Source: Onchocerca volvulus
Lineage: Eukaryota; Nematoda; Chromadorea; Rhabditida; Onchocercidae
DNA length: 64,000 nucleotides
Reading direction: 5' to 3'
Assembly: GCA_000499405.2 (NCBI GenBank)
Contig: HG738137.1
Location: forward strand, 26,465,832 to 26,529,831
Shown here one piece after another: positions 1-12,847 of the stretch. The notes below the pieces were generated by a model, which saw only the letters and a list, made by a program, of their open reading frames with translations, was not told the DNA's origin and did no database searches. Positions within the stretch are counted from its first letter, which is position 1, and each line of letters starts with the position of its first letter. The position numbers and the translations under genes were made by a program.

Positions 1-927
1 GAGAGAGAGAATAATTCCAGGCTTTTTTGTAACTTTCTTCGACCTTATGCTATGCGAATTTCTGAACATCAAGAAAATGATGAAAATAAATTTCTCTCAA
101 GTTGCTGTCAATTTTTCTATTTAATAAGTTGACATACTTTATCAGCACCTTTTTTTTTTTTTTTTAGTTTTATTTCAATAGTAAAATGACAGAGGTTATA
201 GTTCAGCACTTCACTCGTAAAATTACTGTTGCCAGTTGCATGCATCTTCCATCTTGCATTATTCATTATATGCAAAAGTAAGGCTTATTATCCTCTATTA
301 GTTCATAATTTACATTGAAAATCTTCGTTCAGATACAGTTTTACTATTGTAAATCAGAAGATACCAGAATGACGCAAAATCTATTTGCTCGCAAGAGCAG
401 CGAAATGCTCTTGACCGTAAGCTTTGCGACCAATTGTCACGCTTTCTTTTTTACATTCAATTCCAGTGTCAAAATATCACTCACATATATCCATTTACTT
501 ATATTCAGAAATCATGAAATGCTTCTTAGAAGTTGCAATCCCATTGGGAATCCATTTTAGAATATTTCTGATCCAAATGTTACTATTTCAACAGAACAAT
601 TTTAAAGTTCCGAAAATTTTCTAAATAGATACACCGAATAAATCAGCGTTTTAATTGTTAGATGAAAAAAGAGATGGAAAAATAGGAAGATAAAACAATG
701 AAAGCACAACAAATTTACTTATTTCTTCATTATTTTTAAATTAATTTCCACTTAAATGATATGATAAGATATTTGTTTCAAATATTCATTAGGAGATATG
801 AAATGAGAATGAAGTGCAAATTAGTAAGTAATGATTATACAATTAATGATAAATGATTACTTTCAATCTTATCACACTGTTAAAATAAACAGCCATGAAA
901 TGATGATGATAGCTATCATATCGTCGA
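1..927. other. AT-rich 3' flank of the calpain gene
   Basis: No gene is visible here. The window opens with a short GA dinucleotide run (1-11), and a poly-T tract lies near 151-165. Two overlapping plus-strand open frames at 315-624 are short, use no recognisable splice context and resemble no family I know, so I treat them as chance. The stretch is immediately downstream of the minus-strand calpain stop and probably contains its 3' UTR. Confidence 0.5.
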
Positions 928-3900
928 TCATAAATACATTAGATCATCATAGGATTGTATGGTAATTGTTAGAGTACCAATTGGCTCATTATCAGTAACA
1001 ATATCATATTCCAATGATTTCGTATCATTATCAATATTTTCCACAATATGTACTGCGCCCAAAGTTCGATCACGCATTGTCCTGCCTTCCACTAATTCTA
1101 GTAAAAATTTTTGATTCATATCTCTCCTAAAATTATTGTAAAATTATTGTAATTACAAAATAGAATATTTATTCAAATTATTTATACAATATTTTAAAAG
1201 CGAACATGAATTGAATAAATCTTTGAATTTCCAATCAATATTTATTGATAAATAATTGTAAGCTGATAAGAATGAAAGTTATGAGAATGTTTCTAAATTA
1301 ATCGTTCATGTAGAATTGCTATAATTTAATTATCCGAATAATATGCAAATTTTTTTCCTCCATAAAAAAGGAAAATTCATTCTCTAATTCACTAAATTGG
1401 ATAGTATTGAAAGCGAAACCTATAAAAAATGAAGCATTGATTCCAGGAGACTTCGACGCCTTCAACTGTTCTCGTTCGTACTACTTCTTTATCACAATTG
1501 ATAACAATATATGTACGTATTGCTGTAAAACTGATGAAAAAAAAAAAGGAATCCCATGATAGAGGTAAATTAATTTACTTCATCCTTGATATATTACTGT
1601 AAATTTGCGACAAATAATATAAAGCAGAAAATATTGTAATTGGCAAAGTTGAAAATCGTCGTCATATGACAATAAATAGAATAAAAAATTGAATGAAAAA
1701 AAAAAAAAAGGAATCATATGATGCAAAAAAATATATAAATTTCTGGATTGCTAATTGAAAAATTCTTCGATTTATAAATCTCAACAAAAATTGAATCATT
1801 AATATAAAATTGATTCAAATAAATTTAAGCGATGATTTTTGACAAATTGAAATATTCCTCTTATTTTTTTGAAACATGATTAATTTTTGATTTTGTTCAA
1901 AAATTAACAAACTAAAACCTTCATTTTTGACATTCAATTTTGCGCCATTAACAGTAATTCGAACAAGGGAGTTGATTTTTTTCCACGGACATAATGTTCG
2001 GCTAGGTGCATCTTGCATCAGTTCACGCGGAGCAATGTTTCGTTTCGAATAAATTCGAAGTAAAAATGACGCAAATTCACGAGGCGCAAATGTCGTCGGT
2101 AATAGAATGTAACGACCTTGTCGCAAATGTTGACAGTGTAAATATACTGAACGACCATAGTTATAATCTGATGTTACTTCCGGATTTATCGCCTAGAACG
2201 AAATTCGTCTTCGAGTAGATTTCACAAACATATTACTCCTCCGAATACGCTAAGCATTCCTAACTTTTAAATTATTAAAGGATCAGACATCTATTCTGAA
2301 TAAATTAAAATTATTGGTAAATTTTTTTAGTGAAATATTCTGAAATCACATGTTTTCTGCTATATTCGAATCAATTGTTTGAAAAAAAAAAAATAAACAA
2401 ATAAATTTTCAACAGTAATCATTTGATTTCAAACTTTAACTGATAAATAAAAAATAACGGTTGATTTTTTTTCTCTTGAGAAAAAATACACTTAAATATT
2501 TTCGAAAGACTTTTCTAATTTCACCTCACAGATAATTTGTGATAAATGATAAGATAGCAAACCTGATGTATCCTGTAAATCCGATTATCTTCAACTTTCA
2601 TCACATGCATTCCAATGGTCACTAGAGGTTCACAATTTTTCGAACCTTCATCTTTCACTTTTTGTGTTAATGCAAATCGAACTTCAGAATCGTCAATGTC
2701 GATATCAAATCGATACTGAAACAATGCAATGTTTTGCATAATAAAAAAAACAATAATAATAATTAATAATAATAATGAACTAATTAACTAATAATAATAA
2801 TTCATTATTCAACTAATATTTAATTCAATATTCAAATTCATTTCTTAGTAAAAAGAAGAAATTATAGCATTCTTCCATAATGCTAATCTCATTTTTTCCA
2901 ATCTGAAAAGAATCCGAGAATAACATTGGTATCGAAAGAGAGATTCTTCTTGCATACTGTGAAAAAGAGTTGACCAATTTGGTCTTGTGAATATATTTGA
3001 ATTCATAATAAAAATTAAAATCAATGTAAAATCTTAACAAAAAACAAGACAATCCAATTATTCAACATACTATTTTTTCAGCAAATGAAGCATCTGCAAG
3101 ATCAATTAAATTTAAATGATCCTCTTGAAATAAAGAATCATGTATGTCTTCATCTATTATTGATTAAACTGTCACCAACTTGATGTTGTATATTTAATTA
3201 AATAAAATCTAATCTTGCATCCGTTATATATTTTATTGTCATATTTATTGAAAATAGATCTAAAAAATATCAAATTACCATCTTTCTTTTATACCTTGAA
3301 TTTTTTGTTTCAGCAATATTATAAAATTTTTCACTTTTAAGATGATTTTTGAAGAAATTTCATTTTCATGGATTTCAACGAAAATGTAAAACCTGTGGAT
3401 TGCAACAAAATGTTGCCATAAAATTGATACAACCACCAGCCCGATCATTTAATGAGCCTTGTTTCGCTCCATTTGATTTCCATTCGCCGAAAAATTTCCA
3501 TTCATAAAATTTAGAACCAAAGCTGAATAATGGTGAATTGAAAAGTTGACATACGCTAAGATCCGTAAAATAACGGATGAATTCATTCCATGGCATCCTG
3601 AAAAATTCGGTATTATTCTGATCATCGGCATATATTTAAATCTCTACATATTATACATTTATCGGCAATACTGACAATAACAGCAATAATGTTAAAGTTT
3701 CGGCACTAGAAAGTTTTTAAAAAAGTTGAAAAGATTTTGTCGAAAGTTTAGCTTTGCTCAAAAATATATCCAGAATGCTTGATGAATGATCAAAATCAAT
3801 CAATTAATTCAATAATTTAAAAGAAATAACAGAAATGAGTACCAAAATTCGCCATCTTCCTCAACAGTAATGTCAAGTTCTTTTATAAGTGCATCTGTCA

Positions 3901-6900
3901 CCTAAAAAAATTTTTTTCATTTTTCTCAAAACTAAGAATTCCGCCAAAAAATTTGTTCTTATTCAAAATTAAATAATTTTAGCACTTCCGAAAAATTTTT
4001 AAAGTAATCAATTCGACAAGATCGAAACAGAGGATGAGATTTGTCCAACAAATTCAAAAGTTAAGTCGGTAAAAGTGAGCTACTGAAAACGAGTTTTTGT
4101 TTTAAAAGTTACTAAAAACCAATCACTTAATCATTGATTCCTTAAAAATGAAATGATGAACTAGAAAACTGATCCAAAATTAAACAGTCTGTAATAATCG
4201 GTAATTTTTTTTAAAGTAATGTTGATAAAAAGGCCTAATTATACAATATACCAGTGATATATCAAAATTCAACATTTGAGCGAAAAATATTGAAAATTAT
4301 TAGGAAGAACTGACCTGTGTCCATTCTTTGGATCCATCGGACCAAGGTCCATTCCATTCCTTCTCACCCCACGGATTCTGTAAACGTATCATCATCTGAC
4401 GTTCCGCTGTTGCGAAAAATGATGAATGACTTTTGGCATCCAGTTCGATGAAACGTACTGCAGTGACCGCATATGCATGACCTTTTACAAGACCACATTC
4501 CAAAGTTTCTTCAATTTCTTCCTTATTTTTTGCCTTAAAGAAGAAAGTGGCCTTAAAAAACTTCATAAATAGGAAATTTTAAACTTAAAGTCTTCTTCAA
4601 TCATCGTTGATAGATCAGCCAGACAGAAATCATATTAAAATTGAAATATAGAACAGGAAATTAATTTCAATTTGTTTAATTTTTGTCTTCAATAAAGAAA
4701 GAAAGTTTTTCTAAATACATCGTATTTCTTTATTTATGTTCATATGAAGGTAAGCATTTCTTTCAAAAATTTGTTGGTTATAATCAAACTATGTTCGATA
4801 AATTACTGATTGAGGTAATTTTGAACTTGATTTTTAAAGAAAGGAGATGAATTTCGATATTTAAAGAGTTTTTTTCCAATTTTTTAATGCTTTTTTGAAT
4901 TTTTCTCAAGTAATGCGATTAGTAATCAACAAATAGACTTATACTAATATTTACCATCTGATTCAAATTTTGAATTGTCCGTCCGAACTATATATATTTC
5001 TAACGAGCATTTTCTCCAACTTTACTTCATAATTAACTGAAAACTCTTATTATAAAGAAAGTTTTATCATAGAATTAAATAGCAATTTGAACAAAATTCG
5101 AAATTTTAGGCGAATTTAGCAAAGAGATTTTTTCTTGATGGTTTTTATGACAAGAAATTATTGACATCAAATATAATCAGGCTATTTTATTTAGCTCATC
5201 GTTTAACTTATCTAAATTTTTTTCAATAAAATCAGATTTTATCCTGTAGCTTTCGCTCAGCTCAGAAATAGCGCATAGAGTGACATTTTTTACCGCTTAA
5301 AGAAAAAAAAAAAATATTTTCCAAAGTTTTCTCACTTCTCAAAATTTCACTTTCAATAACTGTTCCATCATCTTGAATTTCCCCATTTCTGTCATTGAAA
5401 TTTAATGAAAATTAATAAATTCTAATTTCAAGCTGAAATTTCTAAAGTCCAAAGAATTGTCTTCCAAATGTGAACAAATTTAATTCGTCATATTCAACGT
5501 TCAAAGAATTTTACATTTATAATGCGCTAATGTCATCTCTGTGCGCAAAAAATAGTTGATCGGAATAAAATTAAGCAACTGTCTTGCGAAGTTTGATTGA
5601 AATTCACTCTTACTTCTTGTATAATTTTAGGTGAATTTTTAATTTCTATGAGTCAAATAAATGTGAAATGGCAAAATTTTGGGATTCAAAGAAATTGATC
5701 AAAGAAATTTGAAATATCTTAAGTTCAAATCAAACTAGTTTGAGCAATTTTCCTAAAAGATTAGCAGCATCAGATAGTTAGTACAATCATTATCATTACA
5801 TTCAGCGTACAGCGATTGCAGCGACGATAAGCGCCTGTTGATCAAAGGCTTGTTTGATTGTTTGAAACAATTTTCCGGACGAATCAGTCGGATCGTTCAT
5901 GAGTTGTTTTCGGACATTGATTGTTTCTGCTACACCACCCGTTATATCTTGTAGTGCATCAGCTAACTGACCACCAACCAAATTCTCATAACAACCGTAT
6001 AACCTGAAATAAAACCTTTTCAGGTTTTAATTCATTGGAAAGTTTATTTTTGCTGCACGAGATACAGTTAGATTGCTGTTGAAGCATCTGATATGAATGG
6101 TGCTGTGATATGATCAAATACTAAGAATGACGCTATAAGAGGGCATAAAAAAAAGTTGAAAATTTTCATAAACGATCAATAAATATTGCAAAAAGTTAAA
6201 TAAAAATATTCATTTCTAAGTTTAATTATCGCAGGCTTATCATCGCGGGCTCATGGATGAAATGAAAAAGATGAAAACTGTGATTTCATGTTTCTTTCGA
6301 AGATAATTATTCAAGATTAATGAAAATTTCTTTTACTTATTCGGAATTTTTTATATTACGAAATTTTGCCATCAACCGTGCAAATTGCTATCGGGAGAAA
6401 ATAATAAATGGCGGAAATGGTGTACTTGGAATATTTCAAAATTTCAACTGCCATTGGAAGTTTTGCGATGTTATTGTAAGCAACAAAAAAAAGACAACTT
6501 GGCAAAAGCTTTCTCGAGCAAAGCACTCCAAAATTCATTGGATGATTTCGATCGTGCAAAAAGTAATTTTCCATCTCGAGTTGGTAATAAATCATCAATA
6601 ACTACTTCAATCCAATTATCGAAACGCCAAAAACAAAAGCGGAATATACCGCAATATTTGTTATTCTCCGTCCATTCTTGTCCATTGCTATCCGGTATTA
6701 CCTGAATTCGATTTCGTATGTTTATTTCACGATTCAGCTAGCTAAATTTCACATTAGCATACTGGAAATGATTATCATCCAATAAATCTCGTAGCTGTTC
6801 TTGACTATTAAAACACTGAATACTATTTAATTTTCAGGACGATCCATAATTTCTTCTGTATGGTCAAAGATCAAAAATAGTGTAAAACAAATTGAGTAAA

Positions 6901-9900
6901 TTCAAAAAACGAACTTTTTTGAGCAATGCTTGATTGTGTGTAAGTGCGGAGCACGCGGATACGAACCAACAGTTACCAAGTGTACCTTGCGTTACGTCAT
7001 TTGCCGTGGCACCTTCCACGAATAATTGTGGATTGTCAACAATTTCCTGCAATTCCAAAACTTGAAAAGTTGTAAGAGCCTAGGCGGATAAATAGAAAAA
7101 AAAGAACAGGAGTTCGATGAGGAGGAACTTTGATAGAATTTTTGAAATTAAATTAAATTTCTAAAATTAAAATATCAATCACAAAAATCCTAGGATTTCT
7201 TTCGATTTTCTATCGTATCACACTATCACCTCGTCTCCTTTACTCTTTTAGCTGTTGAATTTTTTGTACTTTTGAATTATGTCAAATTAAAAGTTTGCAG
7301 AATGCACGAGAAATTTCTAAAATGAAGTTGAAATCAAAATTTTTTAAATTAAATTACAGTGAAAGTACACATAGATTGATGATAACATGAAGTGCTATTT
7401 GTCGTGATTGAGAAATATATCACGCTAGCTGATGTTAAGAAAGCGGCGAAACCGATGAGAAATTCCACAGTAAACAAAATATAAATTTATGAATCGAAAT
7501 ATTTCCTCTCAGATAAATTGGTATTTTAAGCGTAGTGGACTGTTTATTCGCATGAATCGATTAAATATACTTAGATTATCGTTGATCATCTAGTGCAGAT
7601 GGATTGAAATATATCAAACATAAGAATTTGCCAGTTCAGCACGGATAACTGTTGCAAATGATGATGATCAAAGAAATTGATTTATTTGGATTGATCAATC
7701 AGATCATAATTACTGAATAACGGCGGAAAATAGAATTTTAATAATTCAATATCTTCGTTGAAGAGAAAATTATTCCTGCTCTTGCAGAGGATTGCACAAC
7801 GAAATGATTCTGAATAATGAAAATGATAAGAAAATTTATGATAATTTCATTCATATCTAATGAATTTTTTTTTTCTGCTTACATCTTGATATATGATAAT
7901 TTCAGGATATAAGAAGAATTACATTATGAATTACTTCGAATAGTTGAAAAATTGCTATTTTTCTATTAAATTCAACAAATTTGCTTGATTAAGTTAAAAA
8001 TAGATAAACAGTTAATTCGGAAAAGTGCATTTCAAATCTTTTCTCCTTTCACTCGAACGCTATTCTCTTCTCATAACTTTGGAAAGAATTTCCAGATCAA
8101 GTGATAAGCTTATATGATAAGCTTATAGCACATTGTGATTATAAATTCTTCCTTTTGCTGAAATCATTACCTGAATGTAACATCGAACGGTGTAATTAAT
8201 TGCTTAATTACTAGTCTCCCTATGCCTAATTTTATCATAACAGACGATTTTAATGATGATTATAACTTAAGAAATACATTCTTAAGACATAAATTTGTAT
8301 TCTTTTGAAGAAAAATTTCTAAAATGTATGCCCAAGAGCTTTTCTAACAAAGAAATTGAACGAAATGATATGATAATGGTTAAGTTAGTCAAGCTGACTT
8401 GATAAGTTAGTTAAATTTCTAGATATAAACTTATATTTAGCTATACAACTATGCGAAAGATGCATTATTGATTAAGGTAGCCAAAATTTCATTATGAATT
8501 TTTCTACTGAATAAATCAATCAAACTGTCAATAATTTGTCGCAGCAACCGGATCAAATCCTCATAAAATTTCTTCTATAGTTCATACAATTTACGTTATA
8601 AATGTAAGCTAATTCAATCAATAAACGGCTTGTACAAAAGAATTAACAAAGAAAGAAAGAATGATATCGAAATAAAAAGTTCGCATATATTTGCGAATTA
8701 TTGTTTTCATTTCTCCATTTTTTTAGCGACAACAAGAAGTGATACGTTTGCGAAACCTTTGAGGGATTATTCGTGGGATGGATAAATTTGAATCTGCGTT
8801 AAGGAGCAGTGAATCAGCCAGGCAAAGGTTTGAAGAATTCAACAGTAGACCAGTCAATCTACGAACACAACCGGTATGAGATTTCTGGTCGTTGTTTTAG
8901 ATTGTATCTGCTAGTAGAAGTTTCCATGCATGGAATTTCAGTGTTTGCGACATGTCCAGAAGACAGAATAATTTTCTTGCGAAAATGTCACTGGACATTT
9001 TTCATCCATACTGTCGTCGATTAGCCGAAAATCAAATCTTTGTACTTCGAGAAAATGTTTAATTGCATTGTTTATACAATTATAATATCTGTAAGAGTTG
9101 CGATGTAATGATGTGAGGATGAAATCATCAAGCGATAGAAACAATGAAGAGCTGACATTTATTACGAATTGGCTGGTCACTCTTGGTCACTCATGAAAAG
9201 CATCAGGAGACAGGATGGTCAACGAAGCAATTGAAGCAATTGTTAAATTAGATTTTATCATTGATAGAACTATGAATTATGTCTCATAAGCAATGAATTG
9301 AGCGATTGAAATTAGAACTCTTCAAACAGTAATGGTCTGGAAAAAAAAAAAAATTATGTTCGCAACAAGAGTTGGACTTTTTCTACTTTTATATTGTTTC
9401 CAGGATAAAGATTTTGTGTGTTAAATTTAATCTTTCCCGACAACAGCATTTATCAATATTGATTATGATTAATCAGCTAGGTTAAATTTTAAAACTTAAA
9501 ATTTGAACTAATTTATGTTCAAAGTAATTAATGACTAATTATTGTTTTATGTGTTTGAATAAAACTTGATGGATAGTTTGTAATATTTCAGAATAACAAA
9601 AGCAACAACTATTTTTCTCCTGATGAATGCAACATAGCTAAGTTCTGCTTTTTTTTTTTTTTTTGCCTTTCTTATCAACGTAAAATTACAAATGATTCAG
9701 AAGTTATGTTAGTGATGATAAGTTTGAAAAGCAAAAAGGCTGAAGTACTTACACCGGGTCGTTTCCATATGATGTTAATTTCTGGATTGGCCGATCCCAA
9801 AAACAACGAATCATTGGTGGGTGGAAAATGGACATCGACAAAAAGTTGTTTCTTACGAAGACATTCTGCTTTAAGACGTCGATAGTTTTGTGCATGAAAA

Positions 9901-9914
9901 TATCGTCTTCCCAT
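928..9914 (-). CDS. tra-3: Calpain, TRA-3/CAPN5 type (atypical calpain with C2L and C2 domains)
   Basis: Intracellular Ca2+-dependent cysteine protease. In C. elegans TRA-3 promotes female development by cleaving TRA-2A; that role here is inferred. Phase-compatible exons on the minus strand: 9914-9753, 7046-6915, 6701-6499, 6003-5811, 4533-4315, 3901-3843, 3597-3393, 2715-2563, 2192-1919, 1522-1420, 1126-928, coding 633 aa; CAPN5 is about 640. The start [14 protein letters not shown] fits the CAPN5 N-terminal length. Catalytic residues are visible: Cys80 in [12 protein letters not shown], His249 in [10 protein letters not shown], Asn283 in [15 protein letters not shown]. The C2L ([18 protein letters not shown]) and C-terminal C2 (ends [17 protein letters not shown]) are present, and there are no EF hands, as in this subfamily. 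The exon 5 acceptor is uncertain: 4533 fits the family, 4551 is also in phase. An open frame continues upstream to an acceptor near 10018, which may be 5' UTR or an SL trans-splice site. Confidence 0.93.
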
Positions 9915-12847
9915 AACGGCAACGTTAGTATTTGACAATAATTTTTGCTTCACACTGCTCCTTAAGAAGCGATGACAATGATGACAAGGACGACAGACGA
10001 TGACAGTTAATGCTACCTGTAATTTAGAGACTGATGATTAATTAGGTAAATGAATCAATCATTAGAAAAATGTCTGTACATAGGAGATAGAAAAACTAAT
10101 GTAAGAGTGCTTATTTGTACCGAAAGGTCAAAATTTTTGCAAAAAAGCATTTTTTCATTTTCTTTTCTGTTCTTTCTTAAAATTATTCGCTGCACACTTC
10201 AATTTTACTGTAATTTTGCCGCATGGGAGTAGGTTTTTTTTTCAAACTTTCAGCCGATGTGTGACACTGGATATTGTCCAATAGTATATCTGATACCGGA
10301 ATATCCGAGATAAATCTCTGGTTAATTTATCTCAGATATTCCGGTATTTTCAAGAAGTGAGCAGAAGTTAGAAATAATAAAAATGTTTGTTTACAAACGA
10401 AAAGAAGGCTAAAAGGAAGAGAAATGTTATTTTAATCCGTTTTTGCAGAAAAAAATTTTTTTTTTAGAATGTCATTGAGAGCAAAAAACAACAAGCAACT
10501 TTTAAAGAAATTTTCCTTTGGCAAATATAATTTAAAATCATCTTATTTTAGTGGCAATTTAGTTAGGGAATGATAGTTCGATTTTTTGCCACTTCTAGAG
10601 TCATTTCAATTTTACCTACAATTTTCAAATCTTTCGAATAAATACGAAACTATGATCATACGAGATGACATGACAGATGTAATGTTGGTAAGGTGTAATA
10701 TTAAAATGTTGTGAGAGTACACATCAGCTTCGCAAACTGTGACGAGAAATTTGTAGAAAAAAACAAATAACAGGTATTTTGTTGTGCTTACTTTCTCCTC
10801 CCACTTTTTCAGGTAAGAATTTTCGAAATATCTATAAAAGTATATTTTTTTATGAAGATGTTCCTGTCAAAAATTAAATTATAGAACATGTGGAATACAA
10901 ATCCAGGTATTTTTCGGTTAAATGTAAATCTATTGATAAGCAACTATTTTTATAACAAAAAAAGGGCGGAATAAATTATATGATAACAAGGTGTGTGTCG
11001 CGATAAGTTTTCTTCTTGAACTTGACCCTTTATCACTATTCTTTGTCTTTTTTCCTTCTCTTTTCATTCCTGAATAGTTCCATGTTTGTGTAAACAACAA
11101 ACGCCCATCGATTTATATTTAATAAGTAATTGCATAAGTTCGAAAAGCAAGAAAAAATTTCAAACTAAAATATTTAGAAACGTTAGTGTTTTTCATCTTG
11201 CTAGTAAATTGGAAGTGTGTTTTAGTTTTGACTCTTTTAATTTGCTAATGTTTGAAATTTTTAACAATAAGACAATGAGGTATAGCAACAAAGCGATTCA
11301 ACCAGTAATTTTTCTCTTGAGCATCGAATATCTTGTAGCATTGATTCCGAAGTTTATGAAATACTACTATGTATTTCGAGAATCAACATTACCTTTTCGT
11401 ATTGGAACAATTTGTTGAAAATATTGCGTCCCATTTCTTTTTTTTCGTTATAATTAGAATATTCTATGCTAAAACATTAAGATGGATGGCATGGCTTGTT
11501 GATACCAACTGTCATCTTACTTTTTAAATATCACTTTTCCAATATTCCACGATTCTCGTGAAATTTAATGTTGACTATTAAAAAAAGGAATAACGATAGT
11601 TGCCAAGAAATAAAGGATGGCACATTTTCGAAAACAAATTGAACAGCTACTGCTGCATGTTATCATGTTACCATATCACATTACTGTAATAGTTGTGCTA
11701 CGGTTGAATTGCTTTGAATTTATAAACAAAGGTAAAGATATCGATAAGAGCAATAATTTGAACAAATCATATTTATAATTTAATTTAAATAGAATGAAAA
11801 ATAGAATAAAGAATTTGAGAATACTAACGGCAATATATTCACACTTTTCACATGTTTATACATACATATTATTTCCAGCAGCTATAATTACGACTATTAA
11901 CAAATCTCTAGCGGAAAGTGGACTAGACAGCAGATTCAATATCATTTTAAATTTACTTCACAGGGAAACTTCTTCAATTTGTATAAAAGAAATTCAATTC
12001 CTCTAAAATTAATGGAGATACTAAATTTAACAAAATTTTAGAAATAATTCTGCAAATTACTTTCAACATCATTCAATACAGAAATAACACAAGGATAATC
12101 TTTCTGCACTAATTCTTATCTTCATCTTGTAAGTCATGTTTGTTTACAAAAAGCATGATAATTTTTCTCCTCATAGCATATGATGATTCTTTTTTGGAAA
12201 AAATAACTCTAATTCAGTCAATTTAATTTGTTGATTCTAGATTCTATTGAACTAGACTTCTTGACTCCTATGTATTTCAGTGGATAGGGATTCATAGTTT
12301 TTAGCTCGGTTTGATTTCCCAATTTAAGGCTACGAACTAGAAGTTCAATGGAATATACGATTAACAGCTTTAATTAATTTCGGTCACTATATTCAAATCT
12401 CTCGGATCTTTATGTAAAATCGCAAGTAACAAAATTTAAAAATTAAAATATCTAGGAGCAGAATCGCTGTAAAAAATGAAAGAGTTATTATTAGAGCTAA
12501 TCTTGTTTTAAAGAATGTATTATCAGAGTATACTATGATTTCTTTTTCAGGAAAATTTCATTTATGTCATTCGTGTTCAAATAATAATAGTGACCATAAA
12601 TGAAATTTTTTTGAAAAAGAAATCATAAAGTACTATGATAATGCTTTTCTAAAATAAAACTGGCTTAGACAATGAAATTTATAGTTATCATTTCTTGCTT
12701 TATCTTCACAGTATGCGATATTCATTATTAAACTAACAATTTCTAATGCTTTGTTTCGTGTTAATGTATTCTGCATCAGAAACATAAAATGATGCATACA
12801 TTTGTACAATAACCGCAATCTTTCATAAGACATCTGCTCTGTCCTAT
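9915..12847. other. Intergenic region between calpain and phosphatase genes
   Basis: The 5' flank of the minus-strand calpain gene and 3' flank of the phosphatase. Apart from the hairpin at 10293-10347 and possible calpain 5' UTR up to about 10018, I see no convincing gene. Open frames at 11086-11418 (plus) and 12633-12833 (minus, 14 nt after the phosphatase stop) have no recognised domain. Confidence 0.5.
10293..10347. repeat. Near-perfect inverted repeat, 23-bp arms with 9-nt loop
   Basis: The left arm 10293-10315 (ATACCGGAATATCC...AAAT) is the reverse complement of the right arm 10325-10347 except for one mismatched pair; the loop is CTCTGGTTA. Complementarity stops abruptly at both ends, so the hairpin is about 55 nt in all. 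It lies about 400 bp upstream of the calpain start. It could be a transcribed hairpin, the terminal part of a small MITE-like element, or a cruciform-forming site; sequence alone does not decide. Confidence 0.85.

Noticed and set aside
9915..10017. In-frame N-terminal extension of the calpain (reading into MGRRYF from an acceptor near 10018)
   Set aside because: The extension is Cys/His-rich and does not match CAPN5/TRA-3 N-termini, whereas Met at 9914 does; treated as 5' UTR.
12633..12833. 66-codon minus-strand frame 14 nt after the phosphatase stop
   Set aside because: Most likely the phosphatase 3' UTR; no motif and too close for a separate operon cistron without a splice site.
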